From: Variovorax gracilis
GTDB lineage: Bacteria; Pseudomonadota; Gammaproteobacteria; Burkholderiales; Burkholderiaceae_C
Length of the DNA: 64,000 bases
Direction: 5' to 3'
Assembly: GCF_030317115.1 (NCBI RefSeq)
Contig: NZ_JASZYF010000013.1
Location: forward strand, 62,001 to 126,000
Shown here: positions 27,006 through 35,652 of the stretch, one piece after another
Position numbering within the stretch: position 1 is the first letter of the stretch
Layout of the letters: each line of letters opens with the position of its first letter
The notes under the pieces: generated by a model
The model's input: the letters and a program-made list of their open reading frames with translations, nothing else
Told to the model about the DNA's origin: nothing
The model's database searches: none
Translations under genes and position numbers: made by a program

Positions 27006-27782
27006 TCACAGGTCGAGCCAGGGCGAGCCATCGGCCGCGGTGGCCGTGAGCATCTCGTCCTCGTTCGAGCCCAGTGCTTCGGCCATCGCGCGCCGCACGA
27101 TGTCGGGCTTGTTGTTCTGCTCGCTCAGGTGTGCGCCCAGCACGTGGCGAAGGCCGGAGTGCAGTACCGCCTTCGCGATGGCCGCGGCTGCCGCGTTCGA
27201 GAGATGGCCGTAGTTGCCGCCCACGCGTTGCTTGAGGAAGGGCGGATAGGCAGACCCGGCCAGCATGTCGCCGTCGTGGTTGAACTCGAGGAGCAGCGCA
27301 TCGAGCCCCATCAGCCGGTCCAGCACATGCGGCGTGGCATGCCCGAGGTCGGTCAGCACACCGAGGCTGCGGGCGCCATCGGTGCAGCGCAGTTGCAGGG
27401 GCTCGCGCGCATCATGTGGCACGGTGAAGGGTTGAATCACGAGATCGCCGACCTGGATGTCGAGGCCGTCGCGTGCGAGGTGCAGGCGTCCTTCATAGTC
27501 GCGCCCCCCGGTTGCCAGCCAAGTGCCTTCGCTCATCCATACTGGAATCCGCTCGCGCCGCGACAGCGCATGCGCGCACCCGATGTGATCGCCGTGCTCG
27601 TGCGTGATGAAGATCGCATCGATGTCCGCGGCTTCAAGTCCTGCCCTGGCAAGCCGGGCATGCAAGTCGCGCAGCGTGAAGCCGCAGTCGACCAGCAGCC
27701 TCGAAGTTCGCCCGTTGCTGGTCGCTTCGACCAGCGTGGCGTTGCCGGTGCTGCCGCTGCCCAGACTGCGGAAGCGCAGCAT
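27006..27782 (-). CDS. metallo-beta-lactamase-fold hydrolase (YycJ/WalJ-like)
   Basis: A 258-residue MBL-fold protein with FRSLGSGSTGNATLVE at the start, the metal motif THEHGDHIGC (about residue 60), LTDLGHAT (about 145) and LGAHLSEQNNKPD near the C-terminus. This is the pattern of the YycJ/VicX group, which has been linked to exonuclease-like or cell-wall-related roles. ATG 27782 has AAGGT upstream and is preferred to TTG 27788. It lies 10 bases after bamC on the same strand. Confidence 0.88.
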   Translation of the reverse strand: MLRFRSLGSGSTGNATLVEATSNGRTSRLLVDCGFTLRDLHARLARAGLEAADIDAIFITHEHGDHIGCAHALSRRERIPVWMSEGTWLATGGRDYEGRLHLARDGLDIQVGDLVIQPFTVPHDAREPLQLRCTDGARSLGVLTDLGHATPHVLDRLMGLDALLLEFNHDGDMLAGSAYPPFLKQRVGGNYGHLSNAAAAAIAKAVLHSGLRHVLGAHLSEQNNKPDIVRRAMAEALGSNEDEMLTATAADGSPWLDL

Positions 27783-27792
27783 CGGCAAGACC

Positions 27793-28878
27793 TTATTTCA
27801 GGTCGTCGGCGATGACCTGCACGATGCGCTGCGCGTTGGCCGAAGTGTCCGGCGCGCCGTTGCCGTCGAGCACCGAGACCGTGCTGCTCGCATCACCCTG
27901 GCCCTTGACCAGGATGCGGAACTTGAGCGGCGCCTCGGTCTTGCCCGAGCCGAAGGTGAACAGCTTGCCGAAGAAGCCGGGGTCACTCTTGTTCGGGTTC
28001 GGCGGCACATAGCGAACGAAGTACGTACCGGCCGCGCGGTCCCGGTCCTCGACGGTGAAGCCGGTGCGGTCCAGCGCCAGGCCCACACGGCGCCATGCGC
28101 GCTCGAAGCCTTCACTGATCTGCACCACCGGCTGGCCGCCGACATTGGCAACGCGTGCGGTCTGCACCGGCGCGCCGGCCGAGGCGATCACCTTGGACTG
28201 CTCTTGCGAGACGCCGAGCTTCACCATCAGGCGACGAAGGAATTCGGTCTCGAGTTCGGGGTCGCTGGGCCGGGGCTGCCACACCGTCTGGTCTTGGCGC
28301 GAGCTGCTGTAGACCTCTTGCATGCCCCGGTGGGAGATGAAGATCTCGGTGCCGTTGGGCGTGCGCTCCATGCGCGTGCGGAAGCGGTCCAGCTCACCCG
28401 TGGAGTACATCGACTCGACCAGCTTGCCCAGGGTTCCGCGGATGATGTCCTGCGGCAGCTTGGCACGGTTCTCGGCCCAGTCGGTTTCCATGATGCCGAG
28501 GTTGCGCTGCTCGGTGGTGATCAGGAAGCCGCTTTCCTGCCAGAAGTCCTTGACGGGATCCCAGAGCTGATCTGCGGGGCGGTTGATGACCAGCCAGCGT
28601 TGCGAGCCCGAGCGCTCCATGCGCACGTCGCCGATGTTGGTGAGAGCGGTCGGAAGGCCGGGCGCGTTGGCCAGGCCCTGCTGATAGGAGTTGGCCGTGA
28701 CGGCACCGCCCGGCACCGCGTAGCGGTTGTCGCGCGACAGTTGCGTCAGGTCGGGCGGCACTTCGAGGGTGGGGGCCTTGCCCGCGCTCTTGTAGTCGAT
28801 CTTGTCGGTCTCGAGGACAGAACAGGCGGCGAGGCTGGCGACAAGGGCCAGCAGTGCGAATCGCGAAATGGTATTCAA
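27793..28878 (-). CDS. bamC: outer membrane protein assembly factor BamC
   Basis: A 361-residue NlpB/BamC lipoprotein of the beta-barrel assembly machine. The signal peptide ends LAAC (residue 19), followed by the unstructured BamD-binding segment (DYKSAGKAPTLEVPPDLTQL) and two helix-grip domains. The start is TTG at 28878, with AAGGAAG upstream. It lies between dapA and the MBL gene, the common dapA-bamC order. Confidence 0.93.
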   Translation of the reverse strand: MNTISRFALLALVASLAACSVLETDKIDYKSAGKAPTLEVPPDLTQLSRDNRYAVPGGAVTANSYQQGLANAPGLPTALTNIGDVRMERSGSQRWLVINRPADQLWDPVKDFWQESGFLITTEQRNLGIMETDWAENRAKLPQDIIRGTLGKLVESMYSTGELDRFRTRMERTPNGTEIFISHRGMQEVYSSSRQDQTVWQPRPSDPELETEFLRRLMVKLGVSQEQSKVIASAGAPVQTARVANVGGQPVVQISEGFERAWRRVGLALDRTGFTVEDRDRAAGTYFVRYVPPNPNKSDPGFFGKLFTFGSGKTEAPLKFRILVKGQGDASSTVSVLDGNGAPDTSANAQRIVQVIADDLK

Positions 28879-28997
28879 CGTCGTCTTCCTTCTTGGAATA
28901 TCTAACTCAATCGGTGCGCGGCCGCGGCGCCCGCAGTTTCAGAGCGCAGCCAGCGCAAAAGGTTGCCGGCGTTCGACAACGGCAAGGTAAAGATGGA

Positions 28998-29888
28998 TCA
29001 GTCCTTGAGCAGGCCGCTGGCGCGCAGAGCGGACTCGACCACCGGCTGGCCGGATTCGGCGAGCGGGGTGAGCGGCAGGCGCAGTGCGCCACCGCACAGC
29101 CCCAGCCGTGCCATGGCCCACTTGACCGGAATCGGATTGGGTTCGACGAAGAGATGGCGATGCAGGGGCATCAGCTCGAACTGGATCTGCATCGCGCGAC
29201 GGACGTCGCCGGCGATGGCGGCCACGCACAGCTCGTGCATCTTGCGCGGTGCAACGTTGGCGGTGACGCTGATGTTGCCCTGGCCGCCGCACAGCATCAG
29301 CGCGACCGCGGTCGGGTCGTCGCCGGAATACACGGCGAAGGACTTCGGCAGGTCGCGAATGAGCCACTGGGCGCGCTCGATATTGCCGGTCGCTTCCTTG
29401 ATGCCGATGATGCCGGGCACTTGGGAGAGGCGAAGCACGGTGTCGTGCGCCATATCGGCGACGGTGCGGCCGGGCACGTTGTAAAGCACGGTCGGGAGGT
29501 CTCCCACCGCTTCGGCGATCGCCTTGAAATGCTGGTACTGGCCTTCCTGCGTCGGCTTGTTGTAGTAGGGCACCACCTGCAGCTGGCAATCGGCGCCCAC
29601 GCCCTTGGCGAACCTGGCGAGTTCGATGGCTTCCTTGGTGGAATTGGCACCGCAGCCCGCCATCACGGGAACGCGGCCGCGGGCCTGTTCCACCGAGACG
29701 CGGATGATCTCGCAGTGTTCCTCGACATCGACCGTCGGCGATTCGCCGGTGGTGCCGACCACGCCGAGACAATCGGTGCCTTCGTCGATGTGCCAGTCGA
29801 TCAGCCGGCGCAGGGCGGGATAGTCGACACTGCCGTCGTCATGCATCGGCGTGACGAGCGCGACGATGCTGCCTGTCAGTTGCTCCAA
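28998..29888 (-). CDS. dapA: 4-hydroxy-tetrahydrodipicolinate synthase
   Basis: A 296-residue lysine and peptidoglycan precursor enzyme condensing pyruvate with aspartate semialdehyde. Motifs: [26 protein letters not shown], the proton-relay Tyr in [19 protein letters not shown], the Schiff-base Lys in [10 protein letters not shown] and YSGDD. A TTG start at 29888 is chosen because a TAGAAT -10 overlaps the upstream ATG (29924), which would then not be in the mRNA. AAGAGA lies before the TTG, and the resulting N-terminus matches the family. Confidence 0.93.
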   Translation of the reverse strand: MEQLTGSIVALVTPMHDDGSVDYPALRRLIDWHIDEGTDCLGVVGTTGESPTVDVEEHCEIIRVSVEQARGRVPVMAGCGANSTKEAIELARFAKGVGADCQLQVVPYYNKPTQEGQYQHFKAIAEAVGDLPTVLYNVPGRTVADMAHDTVLRLSQVPGIIGIKEATGNIERAQWLIRDLPKSFAVYSGDDPTAVALMLCGGQGNISVTANVAPRKMHELCVAAIAGDVRRAMQIQFELMPLHRHLFVEPNPIPVKWAMARLGLCGGALRLPLTPLAESGQPVVESALRASGLLKD

Positions 29889-29922
29889 GGGAAATCTCTT
29901 TGTCGGTGGACGAAAAGCAGAC

Positions 29923-29928
29923 ATTCTA
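29923..29928 (-). promoter_or_regulatory. -10 element of dapA
   Basis: TAGAAT on the minus strand; transcription would start near 29915, giving about a 28-base leader to the TTG start. The spacer upstream (29929-29980) is a GC-rich palindromic stretch without a T tract. Confidence 0.45.
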
Positions 29929-29980
29929 CTAACTCGGCCCGGCCGCGCGGCTCCGCCGGGCGGGCCCCCGGAGGGGCCGG

Positions 29981-30541
29981 TCAGCCGGCGTCCAGCGGAT
30001 GGCGGCGCAGCGCCGGGTCGGAGGCGCCCGAAGGCCGGACGGCCGCGACGCGCTGGACGAACCGGTCCGGCGCCGCAAGGAACCCATCTTCATAGCCGAC
30101 GACACGCAGACCCGCGCAGGCCACAAGCAGTTCGCCCGGCTGTAACAGGAAATCGGGCCGGGACGGCTTGCCGACGGTTTCGTTGCCCGCGGCAAAGGTT
30201 TCATACAGCAGCACGCCGCCGGGTGCGACGGCCGCCACGATGTCGGCCAGTCGCTCCCGCCAGAGATAGTTGGTGACGATCACCCCACCGAAAGCCTGCC
30301 CGGCAAACGGCCACGGCCCGGATTCGATGTCGGCCAGCACGGTTCGGCCGAAGGGCGCCGCTGCGGCGATCGCTTCCGGCGACCGGTCCACGCCGGTCGT
30401 GGGATGGCCAAGTTCGGCGAACCAGTGCATGTGACGCCCCGAGCCGCAGGCCACGTCCAGCACCGTGGCGCCCGGCGCCAGCAGGTGAGACCAGCGCACG
30501 ATCCAGGGCGAAGGCGCAAGCGTCGAGTGGTTCAAAAACAT
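29981..30541 (-). CDS. class I SAM-dependent methyltransferase
   Basis: A 186-residue Rossmann methyltransferase with the SAM-binding motif [15 protein letters not shown] (about residue 27), an acidic GVDRSPEAI and [12 protein letters not shown]. It is TehB-like in size, but the substrate is unknown. Its start overlaps the stop of a 46-residue membrane peptide gene by ten bases, itself just after an MFS gene, so the three form one operon. Confidence 0.85.
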   Translation of the reverse strand: MFLNHSTLAPSPWIVRWSHLLAPGATVLDVACGSGRHMHWFAELGHPTTGVDRSPEAIAAAAPFGRTVLADIESGPWPFAGQAFGGVIVTNYLWRERLADIVAAVAPGGVLLYETFAAGNETVGKPSRPDFLLQPGELLVACAGLRVVGYEDGFLAAPDRFVQRVAAVRPSGASDPALRRHPLDAG

Positions 30542-30672
30542 GCCCAGATCTGGTCGATCAGCGTCACGAGGAACCCCGGACGCGTGTAAAGCGCGAACAC
30601 CGCCGCCAACGCCAGCGCGGCCGCGCCCAGCCAGCCGGCTTGAACGAGGCGATGGCGCGTCAGTTCGGACAT
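30532..30672 (-). CDS. 46-residue single-pass membrane protein
   Basis: A 46-codon gene between the MFS and methyltransferase genes: 8 bases after the MFS stop, and overlapping the methyltransferase start by 10 bases. It has a basic N-terminus (MSELTRHRLVQ), a single hydrophobic helix (GWLGAAALALAAVFALY) and a short tail. The tight packing argues that it is translated. Function unknown; it may be a small partner of the transporter. Confidence 0.6.
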   Translation of the reverse strand: MSELTRHRLVQAGWLGAAALALAAVFALYTRPGFLVTLIDQIWACF

Positions 30673-30680
30673 CGCGGTGT

Positions 30681-31901
30681 TCAGGCCGGCTGCGGCGTCG
30701 GACGCACGATCGCGCTTTCCTTCACCGGCAGGTTGATGAGCGCCGCGCCCACGCCCAGCGCAATGGCGATGTACCAGACTAGGTCGTAGCTGCCGGTCCG
30801 GTCGTAGAGGTAGCCGCCGAGCCAGACGCCCAGGAACGAACCGACCTGGTGGCTCAGGAACACGATGCCGCCCAGCATCGACAAGTGGGCGACGCCGAAG
30901 ATCTGGGCCACGATGCCGCTGGTGAGCGGCACGGTCGAAAGCCACAGGAAGCCCATCACGCTGGCAAAGACGTACACGGTCAGGGGTGAGATCGGCACGA
31001 TCAGGAAGAGCGCGATCGCCACCGCTCGACTGATATAGATCGCCGCCAGCAGCTTGCGCTTGGCCAGCCGAGCGCCCAGCGAACCGGCGATGTAGGTGCC
31101 GAACACGTTGAACAACCCGATCAGCGCCAGCGCGTAGCTTGCGACCTCGGGCGACAGCCCCTTGTCTCGCAGATAGCTCGGCATGTGCACGCCGATGAAC
31201 ACCACCTGGAACCCACAGACGAAATAACCGGCCGTGAGTAGCACGAAGCTGGGGTATTTGAAGGCCTCCTGCATGGCCTGCATGATGGTCTGGCTGCGGC
31301 GCACGCTGGTGGTCGCTTCGTGCCGGGGCTCGCGCAGGCCGAAGGCCAGCGGCACGATGATCAGCACCATGGCGGCCAGCACCAGCAGCGCCGTCTGCCA
31401 GCCCAGGCGGGCGATCAACTGGCCCTCCACCGGCACCATCAGGAACTGCCCGAAGGAGCCGGCCGCCGCGGCCACGCCCATCGCCCAGGAGCGCTTTTCG
31501 GCAGGGATCTGGCGACCGATGACGCCGTAGATGACCGCGTACGTCGTGCCCGCCTGCGCCGCGCCGATCAGGACACCCGCGGTGAGCGCGAACATCAATG
31601 GCGTGGGAGACAACGCCATGCCGACCAGGCCCAGCGCATAAAGTGCGGCGCCTGCCAACAGGACGCGAAACGCACCCAGCTTGTCCGCCAGCATCCCCGC
31701 GAATACGCCAATCACGCCCCACGACAGGTTCTGAATGGCGATCGCGAAGGAAAAAGCCTGCCGCGACCAGCCCTGCTCCTGCGTGATCGGCTGGAGCCAG
31801 AGCCCGAAGCCGTGGCGAATGCCCATCGACAGCGTGACGATCATGGCGCCGCAAACGAGGACCTGCTTGAGGCTGAGAGGCTGGCTGGGGGAGGAAGTCA
31901 T
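30681..31901 (-). CDS. major facilitator superfamily transporter
   Basis: A 406-residue MFS permease with about 12 transmembrane segments. Between helices 2 and 3 lies GMLADKLGAFRVLL, and GARLAKRKLLAA marks the second repeat, as in OFA/NNP-like carboxylate carriers (HGFGLWLQPITQEQGWSR is typical of that group). ATG 31901 follows TACATT by 7 bases. It leads the operon with the 46-residue peptide and the methyltransferase and is divergent from parE. Confidence 0.88.
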   Translation of the reverse strand: MTSSPSQPLSLKQVLVCGAMIVTLSMGIRHGFGLWLQPITQEQGWSRQAFSFAIAIQNLSWGVIGVFAGMLADKLGAFRVLLAGAALYALGLVGMALSPTPLMFALTAGVLIGAAQAGTTYAVIYGVIGRQIPAEKRSWAMGVAAAAGSFGQFLMVPVEGQLIARLGWQTALLVLAAMVLIIVPLAFGLREPRHEATTSVRRSQTIMQAMQEAFKYPSFVLLTAGYFVCGFQVVFIGVHMPSYLRDKGLSPEVASYALALIGLFNVFGTYIAGSLGARLAKRKLLAAIYISRAVAIALFLIVPISPLTVYVFASVMGFLWLSTVPLTSGIVAQIFGVAHLSMLGGIVFLSHQVGSFLGVWLGGYLYDRTGSYDLVWYIAIALGVGAALINLPVKESAIVRPTPQPA

Positions 31902-31908
31902 CCCGGGC

Positions 31909-31914
31909 AATGTA
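31909..31914 (-). promoter_or_regulatory. -10 element for the MFS operon
   Basis: TACATT on the minus strand, 7 bases before the ATG; CCGACA lies 18 bases further upstream (31938-31933) as a possible -35. No ribosome site is present. Confidence 0.45.
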
Positions 31915-32038
31915 CCCAAAAGCGAAGGTCCGTGTCGGCGGGACGCCCGGTCTCGATTGTTGAAATTTTCGAGCGGCTTTGATGCGATAGGGGAATGCCT
32001 CGCCTGGGAAACTTCCTGGGGGCCGCAAGACCAACGCC

Positions 32039-32044
32039 TAGAAT
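32039..32044 (+). promoter_or_regulatory. -10 element for parE
   Basis: TAGAAT ends 8 bases before the parE ATG with no Shine-Dalgarno, suggesting a leaderless or nearly leaderless mRNA. The -35 is weak. Confidence 0.45.
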
Positions 32045-32052
32045 CCCGCGCC

Positions 32053-34050
32053 ATGGCAAGCAAGGAACCAGGCAGTTACGGCGAGGCGTCGATTCGCGTC
32101 CTCAAGGGCCTCGAGCCCGTCAAGCAGCGGCCGGGGATGTACACCCGCACCGACAACCCGCTGCACATCATTCAGGAAGTATTGGACAACGCCGCCGACG
32201 AGGCGCTGGCGGGGTACGGCAAGAAGATCAAGGTCACGCTCCACGCCGACGGCTCCGTCAGCGTCGAGGACGACGGCCGCGGCATTCCGTTCGGATTGCA
32301 CCCGGAGGAAAAGGCCCCGGTGGTCGAGCTGGTGTTCACCCGGCTGCACGCGGGCGGCAAGTTCGACAAGGGCGCGGGCGGTGCGTACAGCTTCTCGGGC
32401 GGCCTGCATGGGGTGGGCGTCTCGGTGACCAATGCGCTTTCGAAGCGCCTGGAAGTGACTTCCTACCGCGAAGGCTCGGTGGCGCAGATCGCGTTCTCGG
32501 CCGGCGACGTGGTCGAGCTGCTCAAGCTTCGGCCGCAGGAAAGCGCGGCCGCGTCCAATGGCGACGGCCCGCGCGACCGCCGCCAGGGCACCACGGTGCG
32601 CGCCTGGCCGGACGCCAAGTATTTCGAATCCCCGGCGCTGCCGATCAACGAACTCACGCACCTGCTGCGCAGCAAGGCGGTGCTGATGCCCGGCGTCACG
32701 GTGACGCTGGTGGTCGAGAAGACCAAGGAAACCCAGACCTGGCTCTACAAGGGCGGCCTGCGCGACTACCTGATGCAGACGCTAAACGGCGACCCGGTGA
32801 TCCCGCTCTTCGAAGGCGCGGGTCATGCCGACAAGAACGCCGACAACTTCGCCGAGGGCGAGGGCGCCGAATGGTGCGTAGCCTTCACCGAGGACGGCCA
32901 ACCGGTGCGCGAGAGCTACGTCAACCTGATCCCGACCAGTGCCGGCGGCACGCACGAAAGCGGGCTGCGCGATGGCCTGTTCAACGCGGTCAAGAGCTTC
33001 GTCGAACTGCATTCGCTGTTGCCCAAGGGCGTGAAGCTGCTGCCCGAAGACGTCTTTGCGCGCGCTTCGTACGTGCTCTCGGCCAAGGTGCTCGATCCGC
33101 AATTCCAGGGCCAGATCAAGGAACGGCTCAATTCGCGCGATGCCGTGCGGCTGGTGTCGAGCTTCGTGCGCCCGGCGCTGGAGCTGTGGCTCAACCAGCA
33201 CGTCGACTACGGCAGGAAGCTCGCCGAACTGGCGATCAAGGCCGCGCAGACGCGCCAGAAGGCCGGCCAGAAGGTCGAGAAGCGCAAGGGCTCCGGCGTG
33301 GCCGTGCTGCCCGGCAAGCTGACCGACTGCGAGAGCAAGGACATCGCGCACAACGAAGTCTTCCTGGTCGAGGGCGACTCCGCCGGCGGCAGCGCCAAGA
33401 TGGGCCGCGACAAGGAAAGCCAGGCCATCCTGCCCCTGCGCGGCAAGGTGCTCAACACCTGGGAGGTGGAGCGCGACCGGCTCTTCGCCAACACCGAAAT
33501 CCACGACATCTCCGTCGCGATCGGCGTCGATCCGCATGGCCCGGACGACACGCCCGACATGACGGGCCTGCGCTACGGCAAGGTCTGCATCCTGAGCGAT
33601 GCGGATGTGGACGGATCGCACATCCAGGTGCTGCTGCTCACTCTGTTCTTCCGTCACTTTCCCAAGCTGATCGATGCAGGGCACGTCTACGTCGCCAAGC
33701 CGCCACTGTTCCGCGTCGATGCACCGGCGCGCGGCAAGAAGCCGGCCTCGAAGGTCTATGCGTTGGACGAAGGTGAGCTCACAGCCATCCTCGACAAGCT
33801 GCGCAAGGACGGCGTACGCGAAGGCGCGTGGAGCATCAGCCGCTTCAAGGGCCTGGGAGAAATGAGCGCAGAACAGCTGTGGGAGACCACGCTCAACCCC
33901 GATACGCGGCGCCTGCTGCAGGTGCGCCTCGGTCGCTTCGACGCATTGGGCACGCAGGGCGAGATCACCAAGCTCATGGGCAAGGGCGAAGCCGCCGCGC
34001 GGCGCGAACTGATGGAACTGCGCGCGGACGACGTCGAGGTGGACGTCTGA
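32053..34050 (+). CDS. parE: DNA topoisomerase IV subunit B
   Basis: A 665-residue ATPase subunit. The GHKL domain is marked by EVLDNAADEALAGYGK (Mg/ATP Asn), EDDGRGIPFGLHP and YSFSGGLHGVGVSVTN. The TOPRIM domain has LVEGDSAGGSAKMGRDKE and ILSDADVDGSHIQVLLLT. The C-terminal RFKGLGEMSAEQLWETT is the GyrB/ParE tail. With ParC it unlinks daughter chromosomes. parC lies 3.7 kb downstream on the same strand but separated by unrelated genes. Confidence 0.97.
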   Translation: MASKEPGSYGEASIRVLKGLEPVKQRPGMYTRTDNPLHIIQEVLDNAADEALAGYGKKIKVTLHADGSVSVEDDGRGIPFGLHPEEKAPVVELVFTRLHAGGKFDKGAGGAYSFSGGLHGVGVSVTNALSKRLEVTSYREGSVAQIAFSAGDVVELLKLRPQESAAASNGDGPRDRRQGTTVRAWPDAKYFESPALPINELTHLLRSKAVLMPGVTVTLVVEKTKETQTWLYKGGLRDYLMQTLNGDPVIPLFEGAGHADKNADNFAEGEGAEWCVAFTEDGQPVRESYVNLIPTSAGGTHESGLRDGLFNAVKSFVELHSLLPKGVKLLPEDVFARASYVLSAKVLDPQFQGQIKERLNSRDAVRLVSSFVRPALELWLNQHVDYGRKLAELAIKAAQTRQKAGQKVEKRKGSGVAVLPGKLTDCESKDIAHNEVFLVEGDSAGGSAKMGRDKESQAILPLRGKVLNTWEVERDRLFANTEIHDISVAIGVDPHGPDDTPDMTGLRYGKVCILSDADVDGSHIQVLLLTLFFRHFPKLIDAGHVYVAKPPLFRVDAPARGKKPASKVYALDEGELTAILDKLRKDGVREGAWSISRFKGLGEMSAEQLWETTLNPDTRRLLQVRLGRFDALGTQGEITKLMGKGEAAARRELMELRADDVEVDV

Positions 34051-34136
34051 GCTTGCCCGTCGGCAGGATTCGGTCGCTCCGTCGGCCTGCTTGAAGTGGT
34101 CGAACAGGCCCGCGCGGCCCTTGTCGTCCGGCGGCT

Positions 34137-34709
34137 TCAGGACACGAAGGCCGATGGAACCACCGGCACCTCGCCGAGCGCCTGCCGCAGCACGGCCCAG
34201 TGCATGGCTTCGTCGCCGAGGATGCTCGCCGCGGCCTTGGAGAGGTCGCGGTCGCCGAACAGCGGGACGGCACCCAGGTAGGCGCTGACGGCGCCTTGTT
34301 CCAGCTTGGCCGCGAAACGGAGTACGTCCGCTTGCGACTTCAACTGCTCGACCGGGAAGTCGTATGTGCTCTTTGCGAGCACAGGCTTGCCGCCCAGTTT
34401 CGCGACCGTCGCGGCCAGCACGGCCGCATGCGCCCTGTGATGCCCCTGGAAGGTCACGGCGAGGTCGAGCACCGGCTTCTCCAGCAGCTTGCTTTCCGCA
34501 CCGACCTGGTAGGCCGCGATGGCCTCAAGTTCCGCACCGAGCGCCGTGTTGAGGATCTGCACGTCCCCCGCAGTGTCGCCGCCCGCCTTCGCGGCCAACG
34601 CGTCCCTCCCGGCGAGCAGCGCGACTGCTGCGCCTGACAGCACGAGTCCCGATCGGCCCAGGAACAGGCGGCGCGCGGCGATGGGCGTGGGCATTTGAAA
34701 GAAGGACAT
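34137..34709 (-). CDS. exported ferritin-like domain protein
   Basis: A 190-residue protein with a Tat-like or Sec signal (ARRLFLGRSGLVLSGAAVAL, then ALA) and a ferritin_2-type helical domain. Likely metal carboxylate/His residues are in GAELEAIAAYQVGA, TFQGHHRAHAAVL and LGDEAMHWAVLRQAL. Function unknown; exported ferritin-like proteins are often tied to desiccation or oxidative stress. AAGGAG precedes the ATG. It lies 21 bases after an ECF sigma gene and is cotranscribed. Confidence 0.85.
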   Translation of the reverse strand: MSFFQMPTPIAARRLFLGRSGLVLSGAAVALLAGRDALAAKAGGDTAGDVQILNTALGAELEAIAAYQVGAESKLLEKPVLDLAVTFQGHHRAHAAVLAATVAKLGGKPVLAKSTYDFPVEQLKSQADVLRFAAKLEQGAVSAYLGAVPLFGDRDLSKAAASILGDEAMHWAVLRQALGEVPVVPSAFVS

Positions 34710-34730
34710 GACGTCTCCTTGTGATTGGAT

Positions 34731-35453
34731 TCAGGGGGTGGGCTGCTGGCCCGACGCATCGCTGGCGATCGCGGACATCACGTGGGCGACGATGTCGTCG
34801 CAGCGCTTGCCCGCGAACGAGAAGGCGTCTCCGATCGCCAGATCGACTTCGCGCGACAGGGCCTCGCGCAAAAGGCCGCGCGCCCGGAAGTAGCGGCTGC
34901 GCACGGTGGCTTCCGGAATCTCCAGCGCCGCCGCGACCTCTTCGATGCTCATGTCCTCCACGGCGCGCAGGACGAACACGGTCCGAAAGGCTTCCGGGAG
35001 CGCATCGATCCGGGTTTCGATCAGGCTGCGGAATTCGCCGCGCATGGCCTGGCGTTCGGGCTGTTCGTCCGGATCTGCGTGCATCCATGTCTCCCCTTGC
35101 GTTTCGGCCGCATCGCTGGCGGTGTCGAGCGGAATAACCTGCGCGCTGCGGCGTCCGCGCAGCCGGCCGAGTGCTTCGTTCACGACGATCCGCACAAGCC
35201 AGGTCGAGAGCCTGGCCTCCGCCCTGAAGCTGGCGAGCGAACGCCAGGCGCGCACGTAGGCTTCCTGCAGCGCGTCCTGTGTCTCTTCGTCGTTCTGCAG
35301 GATGCTCCGGCCCGTGCGGAACAGCAGGCGGTTGTGCCGACGCATGATGTGCTGGAAGGCGAGGGTGTCGCCTCGCGCGGCGCGCATCGCCAGTTCGGCA
35401 TCTGCCAGAAGGCTGGATGTCGCGGCGGAATCAAGGGGTTCGATGTTGTGCAT
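34731..35453 (-). CDS. ECF-type RNA polymerase sigma factor
   Basis: A 240-residue sigma-70 family protein with region 2 (FQHIMRRHNRLLFRTGRSIL, then DALQEAYVRAWR and FRAEARLSTWLVRIVVNEAL) and region 4 (ALPEAFRTVFVLRAVEDMSI, EVAAALEIPEATVRSRYFRA). A C-terminal extension of about 40 residues follows. No anti-sigma gene is adjacent; an exported ferritin-like protein is the partner. ATG 35453 is used; an in-frame ATG at 35471 would add six residues. Confidence 0.9.
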   Translation of the reverse strand: MHNIEPLDSAATSSLLADAELAMRAARGDTLAFQHIMRRHNRLLFRTGRSILQNDEETQDALQEAYVRAWRSLASFRAEARLSTWLVRIVVNEALGRLRGRRSAQVIPLDTASDAAETQGETWMHADPDEQPERQAMRGEFRSLIETRIDALPEAFRTVFVLRAVEDMSIEEVAAALEIPEATVRSRYFRARGLLREALSREVDLAIGDAFSFAGKRCDDIVAHVMSAIASDASGQQPTP

Positions 35454-35652
35454 GGTGATGTCTCTGCCCATTGGATGGACGCGGGTGGTGTCCTGTTCCC
35501 AGGCGCTCCGAGGGACGTGCCGTGGGGCACATCGACGACAATGTCCCCCATGACGGTTCAAGACAAGCTGTTGACTACTTGCGGGAACCCTGCGCGCTGG
35601 CGCAGTGCCGGCTGATCGCCGACGCACCGCGGGCGCTGACCTTCCACCAGCG

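Noticed and set aside
35454-35652. GGAAC upstream of the ECF sigma gene as an autoregulatory promoter
   Set aside because: The distance to the next CGTC is only 13 bases rather than the 16-17 needed, so autoregulation is not supported.
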